A DNA stretch of 13,647 nucleotides from JBQTIQ01 sp052387955 (GTDB taxonomy: Bacteria; Actinomycetota; Acidimicrobiia; Acidimicrobiales; JACDCH01). The translations under genes and the position numbers were made by a program. Of this stretch, positions 1 through 5,219 are shown piece after piece. The stretch's first letter is position 1, and every line of letters starts with the position of its first letter. Location of the stretch: positions 1 to 13,647 of the forward strand of contig JBQTIQ010000038.1 in assembly GCA_052387955.1 (NCBI GenBank), in the 5' to 3' direction. The notes below the pieces were generated by a model that saw only the letters and a program-made list of their open reading frames with translations, ran no database searches and was not told the DNA's origin.

Positions 1-126
1 GGTGATAATACGGTGATGATGGTGGAGTTGATCCATCCGATCGCGATGGACGAGGGCTTGCGGTTCGCTATCCGTGAGGGTGGTCGTACGGTGGGCGCCG
101 GCCGCGTCACCAAGATCGTCAAGTAG
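1..126 (+). CDS. tuf: Elongation factor Tu, C-terminal 41 residues (partial, 5' end outside window)
   Basis: Frame 1 is open from the first base to a TAG at 124-126. It reads as the last part of EF-Tu domain 3, with the family's HPIAMDEGLRFAIREGGRTV stretch followed by GAGRVTKIVK at the C-terminus. EF-Tu is the GTPase that delivers aminoacyl-tRNA to the ribosomal A site. It lies directly upstream of rpsJ, the usual str-to-S10 transition. Codon use changes inside the fragment: codons 1-31 contain nine T-ending codons (GGT, GAT, AAT, CAT, CGT, GCT), whereas the last ten sense codons end only in C or G. The downstream ribosomal genes look like the latter part. Identification is secure; only the C-terminus is visible. 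Confidence 0.97.
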   Translation, partial: GDNTVMMVELIHPIAMDEGLRFAIREGGRTVGAGRVTKIVK

Positions 127-130
127 CTCG

Positions 131-150
131 GCGGGCCTTCCCGGGCCCGC
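131..150 (+). terminator. GC-rich hairpin after tuf, possible weak terminator
   Basis: GCGGGCC (131-137) is perfectly complementary to GGCCCGC (144-150) across a 6-base loop, starting 5 bases after the tuf stop. No T-run follows, so termination would have to be of the tail-less kind often proposed for high-GC Gram-positives. It could instead be an mRNA 3'-end or processing structure. Confidence 0.4.
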
Positions 151-188
151 AGCAGTACCGAAGTGGCAGAAGCAGTAGTTAGTGCATC

Positions 189-216
189 TTGACAAGCGAG
201 TGGATCCGATTAGGAG
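189..216 (+). promoter_or_regulatory. Candidate promoter between tuf and rpsJ
   Basis: A perfect TTGACA -35 box is at 189-194. The best -10 at normal spacing is TAGGAG (211-216, 16-base spacer), a poor match that overlaps the Shine-Dalgarno sequence. The -35 is convincing alone, but the pair is not. Two copies of AGCAGTA (151-157 and 171-177), 20 bases apart, lie just upstream. Read-through from tuf is the alternative source of rpsJ mRNA. Confidence 0.3.
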
Positions 217-217
217 G
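212..217 (+). promoter_or_regulatory. Strong ribosome binding site (AGGAGG) placed for the leader ORF, not for rpsJ
   Basis: AGGAGG sits 9 bases before a GTG at 227 but 25 bases before the rpsJ GTG at 243. Its spacing is ideal for the 7-codon leader ORF and too long for direct initiation at rpsJ. Confidence 0.6.
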
Positions 218-226
218 ACCTGGGCC

Positions 227-250
227 GTGAGAGAGCACCCGCGTGGCTGA
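227..250 (+). CDS. Seven-codon leader ORF overlapping the rpsJ start
   Basis: GTG at 227-229 opens a short frame encoding MREHPRG and ending at TGA 248-250. It has the only strong Shine-Dalgarno of the spacer (212-217) at 9-base spacing. It overlaps the first codons of rpsJ by 8 bases, so a terminating ribosome would be released next to the rpsJ GTG (243). rpsJ's own upstream region offers only a weak GAGAG (231-235). I infer a translational coupling leader. It resembles no leader I know, and a chance ORF of this length cannot be excluded. Confidence 0.35.
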   Translation: MREHPRG

Positions 251-563
251 CAAGCAGAAGATCCGGATCCGGCTCAAGGCCTATGACCACGAGGTCATCG
301 ACCAGTCGACCCGGAAGATCGTCGAGACCGTGCTGCGCACCCAGGCCACCGTGAGGGGGCCGATCCCGCTGCCGACCGAGAAGCACCGCTTCACGGTCAT
401 CCGGTCGCCGCACAAGGACAAGGACTCGCGGGAGCACTTCGAGATGCGGGTCCACAAACGGCTGCTCGACATCCTCGAGCCGACACCCAAGACCGTCGAC
501 TCCCTCCAGCGCCTCGAGCTCCCGGCCGGCGTCGACATCGAGATCAAGATCCAGCAGGCCTGA
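243..563 (+). CDS. rpsJ: 30S ribosomal protein S10 (uS10)
   Basis: The 106-residue product matches uS10 over its full length: QKIRIRLKAYDHEVID at the N-terminus, PIPLPTEKHRFTVIRSPHKDKDSREHFEMR in the middle, and HKRLLDILEPTPKTVDSLQRLELPAGVDIEIKI at the end. uS10 is part of the 3' head domain of the 30S subunit, and its long loop reaches the S3/S14 cluster; in other bacteria it also pairs with NusB in antitermination. The GTG at 243 is the only possible start, because this frame has a TGA at 228-230. It is separated from rplC by 258 bases, unlike the tight spacing of the rest of the cluster, so it may be transcribed partly on its own. Initiation probably depends on the overlapping leader ORF. 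Confidence 0.98.
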   Translation: MADKQKIRIRLKAYDHEVIDQSTRKIVETVLRTQATVRGPIPLPTEKHRFTVIRSPHKDKDSREHFEMRVHKRLLDILEPTPKTVDSLQRLELPAGVDIEIKIQQA

Positions 564-585
564 CCGACCGAAGGTCGATCAGGCC
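557..585 (+). terminator. Strong hairpin spanning the rpsJ stop codon
   Basis: GGCCTGA (557-563) pairs with TCAGGCC (579-585), and CGACC (565-569) pairs with GGTCG (573-577), with one internal C/A mismatch and a GAA loop. This gives twelve base pairs with the rpsJ TGA inside the stem. No T-run follows. Possible roles are a tail-less terminator or attenuator, 3'-end protection, or a processing site separating rpsJ from rplC. Confidence 0.55.
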
Positions 586-605
586 CAGCAGGACGTGAGC
601 CGACC

Positions 606-635
606 TGGACGCACCCGGACCGAAGCCGCTAGGGT
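606..635 (+). promoter_or_regulatory. Candidate promoter for the rplC-led part of the operon
   Basis: TGGACG (606-611, four of six matches to TTGACA) and TAGGGT (630-635, fits the actinobacterial TANNNT -10) are separated by 18 bases. The predicted transcript would start near 642 and have a leader of about 180 bases before rplC. It lies just past the hairpin at the rpsJ stop, which fits a transcription boundary there. Sequence evidence only. Confidence 0.4.
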
Positions 636-755
636 GTTCAGCTCGTGTGCCTGGCCCTCGCGGCCATGAGCACCGCCGCTCTGTAAGCCCTCAACCGACG
701 TCTGCGCCGGCCTGCTGGCCTTCTGCCCGCAGGGACCGCGTAGCCAACCGAACTG

Positions 756-788
756 ACGCTCCGCCGGGCTCCGTCCCGTGCGGAGCGT
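756..788 (+). promoter_or_regulatory. Long stem-loop in the rplC leader, possible attenuator or r-protein binding site
   Basis: ACGCTCCGC (756-764) pairs with GCGGAGCGT (780-788). After a single bulged T (779), the stem continues CGGG (765-768) with CCCG (775-778) around a 6-base loop. That makes 13 base pairs, ending 33 bases before the rplC ATG. A second, weaker fold lies upstream: CTGCG 702-706 with CGCAG 728-732, enclosing GGCC 709-712 with GGCC 717-720. S10 operons of gamma-proteobacteria are autoregulated by L4 through a structured leader, but I cannot match this structure to a known leader family. No T-run follows. Confidence 0.45.
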
Positions 789-821
789 TCGCATGACCGA
801 CAAGGAAGCAGGACGCAACCG

Positions 822-1466
822 ATGGCGACGAAAGCGATCGTCGGCGAAAAGATCGGGATGACCCAGGTCTGGGGCGACGACAACCAGATAGTCGCCGTGA
901 CCGTGGTCAAGGTCGCCCCGCTGCGCGTGGTGCAGGTCAAGACCCAGGAGCACGACGGCTACAGCGCGGTCCAGGTCACCTTCGGCCGGGCCAACCCTCG
1001 CACGTTGTCCAAGCCCAAGGCCGGGCACTTCGCCGCCGCCGGGGTCGATCCCGGGACCAAGCTCGTCGAGCTCCGCCTCGACGACGTCAGCGACTTCGAA
1101 GTCGGCCAGGAGATCAAGGTCGACCGGTTCGAGGACGGCGACCGGGTCGACGTCACCGCCGTCAGCAAGGGCAAGGGCACCAGTGGCGTTATGAAGCGCC
1201 ACGGCTTCTCAGGCCTCGGTGCCGGGCACGGCGTGCATCGCGTCCACCGGTCACCGGGCGCCATCGGGGCCTGTGCCACCCCCGCCCGAGTGCTGCGGGG
1301 GACCAAGATGGCCGGCCGGGCCGGCGCCGAGCGGGTGACGACCTTGAACCTCAAGGTCGTGCGGTCCGACTCGGAGCGCGACCTGTTGTTGGTACGGGGA
1401 TCGGTCCCCGGTCCCCGGGGCGGGCTGGTCCTGATCCGCGACGCGGTCAAGGGTGGGGCGAAGTGA
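822..1466 (+). CDS. rplC: 50S ribosomal protein L3 (uL3)
   Basis: The 214-residue product is a full-length uL3, one of the first proteins bound in 50S assembly. It contacts 23S rRNA near the peptidyl transferase centre. Visible family features are AIVGEKIGMTQVW (5-17), the SKGKG-SGVMKRHGFSG segment (115-131), the extended loop HRSPGAIGACATPARVLRGTKMAGRAGAE (142-170) and LLLVRGSVPGPRGGLVLIR (188-206). The loop has Ala-Cys where E. coli L3 has the Gln methylated by PrmB; this looks normal for actinobacterial L3. AGGA (810-813) is 8 bases before the ATG. The stop overlaps the rplD GTG in a GTGA junction. As the first gene after the 258-base leader, it is the likely entry point for ribosomes on this transcript. 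Confidence 0.98.
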   Translation: MATKAIVGEKIGMTQVWGDDNQIVAVTVVKVAPLRVVQVKTQEHDGYSAVQVTFGRANPRTLSKPKAGHFAAAGVDPGTKLVELRLDDVSDFEVGQEIKVDRFEDGDRVDVTAVSKGKGTSGVMKRHGFSGLGAGHGVHRVHRSPGAIGACATPARVLRGTKMAGRAGAERVTTLNLKVVRSDSERDLLLVRGSVPGPRGGLVLIRDAVKGGAK

Positions 1467-2134
1467 GCGCCGTGAAGGTCTCCGACCGTTCCGGTGCCAA
1501 CGTCGGCTCCGTCGAGCTCGACCCGGCCATCTTCGGCATCGAGCCCAACGTGGCCGTGATGCACCAAGTGGTCACCGCCCAACTGGCCGCCCGACGGGCC
1601 GGCACCCAGAGCACCCGCACTCGGGCCGAGGTGGCCGGAGGCGGGGCCAAGCCCTTCCGTCAGAAGGGCGCCGGCCGGGCCCGACAAGGTTCGATCCGGG
1701 CACCGCACTGGGTCGGCGGCGGCGTCGCCCTCGGCCCCAAGCCCCGCTCCTACCGCCAGCGCACCCCGAAGAAGATGGTCCGCCTCGCCCTGCGCTCGGC
1801 CCTCTCCGACCGCGCCGGCGAGGACAAGGTCGTCGTGATCGACAGCTGGGGCATCGACACCCCCAAGACCAAGACGGCACAGGCCACCCTGCGCTCCCTG
1901 GGCCTGGAGGGCAGGGTCCTGGTGGTGTTGGGCGACGGTGACGAGGCGGTGCGCAAGAGCCTTCGCAACCTTCCCGACGTGCACTGCCTGGCAGCCCGGG
2001 AACTGAACACCTACGACGTGCTGGTCTGCGACTTCGTGGTGTTCACCCGTGAGACCCTCCCGGTCGAGCCGACCGGGGCGGCGGAGGGCGACGTCGACGC
2101 GACGCCGGTGATGATCGAGAAGGTGCACCGATGA
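1463..2134 (+). CDS. rplD: 50S ribosomal protein L4 (uL4)
   Basis: The 223-residue product is uL4, which lines the exit tunnel constriction with L22. The central tunnel loop (about 44-96) is plain: RAGTQSTRTRAEVAGG, KPFRQKGAGRARQGS and GPKPRSY. The globular part contains RSLGLEGRVLVVLGDGD and the NTYDVLVCDFVVFTRE C-terminal helix region. About 20 acidic or small residues follow (200-223), a tail seen in various lengths in actinobacterial L4. It starts at GTG 1463, overlapping the rplC stop by 4 bases; a second in-frame GTG at 1472 is possible but less well coupled. L4 is the autogenous repressor of the S10 operon in E. coli; whether that holds here is unknown. Confidence 0.98.
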   Translation: MSAVKVSDRSGANVGSVELDPAIFGIEPNVAVMHQVVTAQLAARRAGTQSTRTRAEVAGGGAKPFRQKGAGRARQGSIRAPHWVGGGVALGPKPRSYRQRTPKKMVRLALRSALSDRAGEDKVVVIDSWGIDTPKTKTAQATLRSLGLEGRVLVVLGDGDEAVRKSLRNLPDVHCLAARELNTYDVLVCDFVVFTRETLPVEPTGAAEGDVDATPVMIEKVHR

Positions 2135-2424
2135 GAGACCCTCGCGACGTGCTCATCGAGCCGGTGGTGTCGGAGAAGTCCTACGCCCTGCTGGAACAGA
2201 ACGTGTACACGTTCAAGGTCCACCCGGCTGCGGCGAAGCCCGAGATCCACGACGCCGTCGAGGCGATCTTCAACGTCCGGGTCCTCAAGGTGAACACGTT
2301 GAACCGCAAGGGCAAGCGCAAGCGCAACCGTCGGGCCGCCACCTTCGGTAAGCGCCCCGACTCCAAGCGGGCGATCGTCACCCTCCACCCCGACGACCGC
2401 ATCGACCTCTTCGAAGGTGGTTGA
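2131..2424 (+). CDS. rplW: 50S ribosomal protein L23 (uL23)
   Basis: The 97-residue product is uL23, which sits at the tunnel exit and docks trigger factor and SRP. Family features are the N-terminal DVLIEPVVSEKSYALLEQNVYTF stretch (6-28), the helix with AVEAIFNVRVLKVNTLN (42-58), the basic loop RKGKRKRNRRA (59-69) and KRAIVTLHPDDRIDLFE at the end. Length is normal. It begins at ATG 2131 in an ATGA overlap with the rplD stop and ends 2 bases before the rplB ATG, so translation is tightly coupled on both sides. Confidence 0.98.
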   Translation: MRDPRDVLIEPVVSEKSYALLEQNVYTFKVHPAAAKPEIHDAVEAIFNVRVLKVNTLNRKGKRKRNRRAATFGKRPDSKRAIVTLHPDDRIDLFEGG

Positions 2425-2426
2425 CG

Positions 2427-3263
2427 ATGGCCCTCCGCAAGCGCAAGCCGACCAGCGCGGGGCGACGGTTCCAGACCGTTTCCGATTTCGCCGAGATCAC
2501 CAGGACCACGCCCGAGCGCTCGTTGCTGGCTCCCAAGCCCGGCACCGGCGGGCGTAACAACCACGGTCGCCGCACCGCCCGGCACAAGGGCGGCGGCCAC
2601 AAGCAGCAGTACCGGGTCATCGACTTCAAGCGGACCAAGGACGGGGTGCCGGCCAAGGTCGCCACCATCGAGTACGACCCCAACCGCAACTGCCGCATCC
2701 TGCTCCTGCACTACCTCGACGGTGAGAAGCGCTACATCCTCGCCCCCCGCGGCGCCACCGTTGGCGACATGCTCCAGTCGGGGCAGGGCTCGGAGATCCG
2801 GCCCGGCAACGCCCTGCCGCTGCGCTACATCCCGGTCGGTACCACGGTCCACAACGTCGAACTGAAACCGGGCGCCGGCGGCCGCATGGCCCGCTCGGCC
2901 GGCTCCTCGGTGCAGTTGGTGGCCAAGGAAGGCGACCACGCCACCCTCCGCCTGCCCAGCACCGAGATGCGCCGCGTGCCGATCGACTGCCGGGCCACCG
3001 TCGGCGAGGTCGGCAACGCCGAAGCCGAGTTGATCAAGATCGGCAAGGCCGGCCGCAACCGGTGGAAGGGCGTCAAGCCCCAGACCCGCGGCGTGGCCAT
3101 GAACCCGGTGGACCATCCGCTGGGCGGCGGCGAAGGCAAGACCTCGGGCGGTCGCCATCCGGTGTCGCCGTGGGGCAAGCCCGAAGGCCGTACCCGCGAC
3201 AAGAACAAGCCCAGCCAGAAGCTCATCGTCCGACGCCGCCGGACCCGCGGTTCACGGAGGTAA
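2427..3263 (+). CDS. rplB: 50S ribosomal protein L2 (uL2)
   Basis: The 278-residue product is uL2, the highly conserved 23S-binding protein needed for subunit joining and peptidyl transfer. Visible are the N-terminal RNA-binding part with GRNNHGRRTARHKGGGHKQ (42-60), the OB and SH3-like core, and the C-terminal RGVAMNPVDHPLGGGEGK segment with the invariant His230 (E. coli His229 region), followed by the very basic tail. An in-frame TTG at 2421 overlaps the rplW stop, but the ATG at 2427 gives MALRKRKPTSAGRR, matching the family N-terminus, and AAGG (2414-2417) is at a suitable distance. The 5-base gap to rpsS follows a TAA stop preceded by GGAGG. Confidence 0.98.
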   Translation: MALRKRKPTSAGRRFQTVSDFAEITRTTPERSLLAPKPGTGGRNNHGRRTARHKGGGHKQQYRVIDFKRTKDGVPAKVATIEYDPNRNCRILLLHYLDGEKRYILAPRGATVGDMLQSGQGSEIRPGNALPLRYIPVGTTVHNVELKPGAGGRMARSAGSSVQLVAKEGDHATLRLPSTEMRRVPIDCRATVGEVGNAEAELIKIGKAGRNRWKGVKPQTRGVAMNPVDHPLGGGEGKTSGGRHPVSPWGKPEGRTRDKNKPSQKLIVRRRRTRGSRR

Positions 3264-3268
3264 CGAAG

Positions 3269-3553
3269 GTGCCGCGTTCGCTGAAGAAGGGGCCGTTCGT
3301 CGACGACCACCTGCTCAAGAAAGTCGACGACCTCAACAGTCGTGGCGAGAAGAAGGTCGTCAAGACCTGGAGCAGGCGGTCAACCGTCATCCCCGACATG
3401 GTCGGCCACACCATCGCCGTCCACGACGGGCGCAAGCACGTCCCGGTCTACGTGACCGAGGCCATGGTCGGCCACAAGCTGGGCGAGTTCGCCCCCACCC
3501 GCACCTTCCGGTACCACGCCGGCCAGGAAAAGGCCCTGCGGGGCCGGAGGTAA
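3269..3553 (+). CDS. rpsS: 30S ribosomal protein S19 (uS19)
   Basis: The 94-residue product is uS19, which works with S13 at the head of the 30S subunit near the A-site tRNA. The family pattern covers the full length: PRSLKKGPFVDDHLLKKV, TWSRRSTVIPDMVGHTIAVHDGRKHVPVYVTEAMVGHKLGEFAPTRTF. GTG 3269 is chosen because it gives this start and because GGAGG (3256-3260) lies 8 bases upstream. The GGAGGTAA sequence contains both the binding site and the rplB stop, and is repeated almost exactly before rplV (3546-3553). Confidence 0.98.
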   Translation: MPRSLKKGPFVDDHLLKKVDDLNSRGEKKVVKTWSRRSTVIPDMVGHTIAVHDGRKHVPVYVTEAMVGHKLGEFAPTRTFRYHAGQEKALRGRR

Positions 3554-3560
3554 CGGGCTG

Positions 3561-4241
3561 ATGGCATACGGCGTCAAGACCAACGAGGCGGCCGTCCCGG
3601 GGACCCACGCTCCCGGTGAGCGCCCGGGCACCCGCGCCCAGGTGCGCTACGTCCGGGTGTCGGCCTACAAAGTGCGCGAGGTGCTCGACCTGATCCGGGG
3701 CCGGGAAGTGCAGCAGGCGGACGAGATCCTCCAGCTGACCGAACGCGACGCCGCCGCCATCGTGCGTAAGTGCCTGCGTTCGGCCATGGCCAACGCCGAG
3801 CACAACGACCAGATCGACGCCGAGGAGCTCTTCGTGTCAGCCTGTTTCGCCGACGAGGGCCCGACGCTCAAGCGGTGGCGTCCCCGGGCGCGGGGCCGGG
3901 CGACCCGCATCCGCAAGCGCACCTGCCACATCACCGTCATCGTGAGCCGGCTCTCCCAGGAGCAGCTCGAGCGCCGTCGGCACACCGAGGCCGAGTCGCC
4001 GACGGCGGACGGCCGGCGCCAGCGCCGGGCCAGCGCCGTCGCCGACGCCCGCCGCCGACGGGTGGCCAAGTCCCGGACCCGCGCCGCCGCAGTCCAAGAT
4101 CACGACGACCACGACCACGATCACGATCACGACGAGGTCACCACCCCCGCGGCGGCGGGACCACCGCCGCCGGCCGTCACGCACGACGACGAAGCAGACG
4201 AAGCACACGCCACGCACGACGCCACCGGGGAAGAGGAGTAG
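3561..4241 (+). CDS. rplV: 50S ribosomal protein L22 (uL22) with a long basic/His-Asp-rich C-terminal extension
   Basis: Residues 28-131 are a normal uL22: VRYVRVSAYKVREVLDLIRG (28-47), ANAEHNDQIDAEELFVSACFADEGPTLKRWRPRARGRATRIRKRTCHITVIV (77-128), including the tunnel hairpin with ADEGPTLKRWRPRARGRA. L22 normally ends soon after this beta strand, at about 110-130 residues in total. This one has 226. The extra tail has three parts: a basic stretch (about 137-175, RRQRRA, ARRRRVAKSRTR), a His-Asp repeat (180-191, HDDHDHDHDHD), and a Pro/Ala/acidic end with more His. The HD tract is encoded by tandem CAC GAY codons at 4098-4133. There is also about 20 residues of extra N-terminus. GGAGG (3546-3550) precedes the ATG by 10 bases. 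Core function is certain; the tail's role is unknown, and metal binding is only an inference. Confidence 0.97.
   Translation: MAYGVKTNEAAVPGTHAPGERPGTRAQVRYVRVSAYKVREVLDLIRGREVQQADEILQLTERDAAAIVRKCLRSAMANAEHNDQIDAEELFVSACFADEGPTLKRWRPRARGRATRIRKRTCHITVIVSRLSQEQLERRRHTEAESPTADGRRQRRASAVADARRRRVAKSRTRAAAVQDHDDHDHDHDHDEVTTPAAAGPPPPAVTHDDEADEAHATHDATGEEE
4098..4133 (+). repeat. Short tandem codon repeat encoding the His-Asp tract in rplV
   Basis: The DNA runs through alternating CAC and GAC/GAT codons, giving imperfect CACGAY hexamers in tandem. Mixed use of GAC and GAT breaks exact identity. Such a repeat could change length by slippage without frame loss, since the unit is six bases. Confidence 0.8.
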
Positions 4242-4245
4242 CGCA

Positions 4246-5148
4246 GTGGGCCAGAAGGTCAACCCTTACGGCTTCCGGCTCGGGATCACGACCGATTGGA
4301 AGTCGCGCTGGTTCGCTGACCGCGTCCAGTACCGCGACTACGTGATCGAGGACTGGAAGATCCGCAACTACCTGATGACCCAGCTGCCGCACGCGGCCAT
4401 CAGCCGGGTGGAGGTCGAACGCACCCGTGACCGTCTCCGGGTCGACGCGCACACCGCCCGCCCCGGCATCGTCATCGGCCGCCGGGGGTCCGAAGCCGAC
4501 CGTCTGCGGGCCGGGCTCACCAAGATCACGGGCAACAACAAGGTGCAGCTCAACATCCAGGAGATCAAGCAGCCCGAGCTCGACGCCGCCCTCATCGCCC
4601 AGGGCGTGGCCGACCAGCTCGCCGGCCGGGTCGCCTTCCGCCGGGCCATGAAGCGGGCGGTACAGAACGCCCAGAAGGCCGGCGCCCAGGGGATCCGGGT
4701 GCAGTGCTCGGGCCGTCTCGGCGGCTCGGAGATGAGCCGCACCGAGTGGTACCGGGAGGGCCGGGTGCCCCTGCACACCCTGCGGGCCGACATCGACTAC
4801 GGCTTCCGTGAGGCCCGCACCAGCGCCGGCCGCATCGGCGTCAAGGTCTGGATCTACAAGGGCGACATCCTCCCCTACAAGATGGTGGCCGAGGACAAGA
4901 TCGCCCGTGAGGCGGCCATGGCCGTCGGCGAAACCTCGGGCCAGGGTGCCCGCAAGGTGGTGTCGTCGGCCGCAGCCCGCCGCCGGGCCGAAGGCGGCCC
5001 CGCCGCCCCCGAGGCCGAGACCGAGGCCACACCGCTCATCAAGGAAGCCGATCCCGAGCTCGAGCGGCTGCTGGCCGAGGAAGAAGACATCGAGCGTCGC
5101 ACCCGCCAGCACCACGAAGCTCCCAAGTTCCACGGGGACGCCGACTGA
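4246..5148 (+). CDS. rpsC: 30S ribosomal protein S3 (uS3) with extended charged C-terminal tail
   Basis: The 300-residue product is uS3, which forms the mRNA entry channel with S4 and S5. Order of parts: N-terminal MGQKVNPYGFRLGI, KH domain with the GRRG loop (78-81) in RPGIVIGRRGSEADRLR, and the S3 C-terminal domain with GIRVQCSGRLGGSEMSRTEWYREGRVPLHTLRADIDYG (149-186) and GVKVWIYKGDI (198-208). The conserved part ends near residue 212. The remaining 88 residues are helical-looking, Ala/Glu/Arg-rich, ending in HHEAPKFHGDAD. Actinobacterial S3 often has a tail, but this is at the long end. GTG 4246 has GAGGAG (4233-4238) 7 bases upstream. The TGA overlaps the ATG of a 23-codon ORF leading into rplP. 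Confidence 0.98.
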   Translation: MGQKVNPYGFRLGITTDWKSRWFADRVQYRDYVIEDWKIRNYLMTQLPHAAISRVEVERTRDRLRVDAHTARPGIVIGRRGSEADRLRAGLTKITGNNKVQLNIQEIKQPELDAALIAQGVADQLAGRVAFRRAMKRAVQNAQKAGAQGIRVQCSGRLGGSEMSRTEWYREGRVPLHTLRADIDYGFREARTSAGRIGVKVWIYKGDILPYKMVAEDKIAREAAMAVGETSGQGARKVVSSAAARRRAEGGPAAPEAETEATPLIKEADPELERLLAEEEDIERRTRQHHEAPKFHGDAD

Positions 5149-5219
5149 TGTCCCCCTCGGGCACCCCCCACTTCGTGCGCCGGCCTCAGGCCCGGCGCTG
5201 GGCCGAGGTCACGCGCTGA
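5148..5219 (+). CDS. Possible 23-residue bridging ORF between rpsC and rplP
   Basis: ATG 5148-5150 shares one base with the rpsC TGA (TGATG), and the frame's own TGA (5217-5219) shares one base with the rplP ATG (TGATG again). The frame fills the 70-base gap exactly. GGGGA (5134-5138) lies 9 bases before its ATG. The predicted peptide begins MSPSGTPHFVRRPQ and is basic (five Arg); I recognise no family. The double junction suggests it carries ribosomes from rpsC to rplP. It may have no function as a peptide, and chance is possible. Confidence 0.4.
   Translation: MSPSGTPHFVRRPQARRWAEVTR

Noticed and set aside
793..861. Small frame from ATG 793 running into rplC
   Set aside because: It ends well inside rplC with no stop/start junction at the rplC ATG, so it does not fit the bridging pattern and has no support as a gene.
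1453..1941. Plus-strand frame overlapping rplD, Arg/Pro/Gly-rich
   Set aside because: Out of frame with rplD, low complexity, and no start signal; a shadow frame.
959..2128. Long minus-strand open frame (389 codons) opposite rplC and rplD
   Set aside because: High GC with C/G-ending codons leaves antisense frames open; the product is low complexity and the plus strand carries certain ribosomal genes.
2421..2426. TTG start for rplB two codons upstream of the ATG
   Set aside because: The family N-terminus begins at the ATG (MALRKRKP); the TTG adds two residues not seen in L2.
4177..5133. Minus-strand frame of 318 codons opposite rpsC
   Set aside because: Same cause: mirror of biased codon positions in rpsC; its Leu/Gly/Ala-rich product matches no family.
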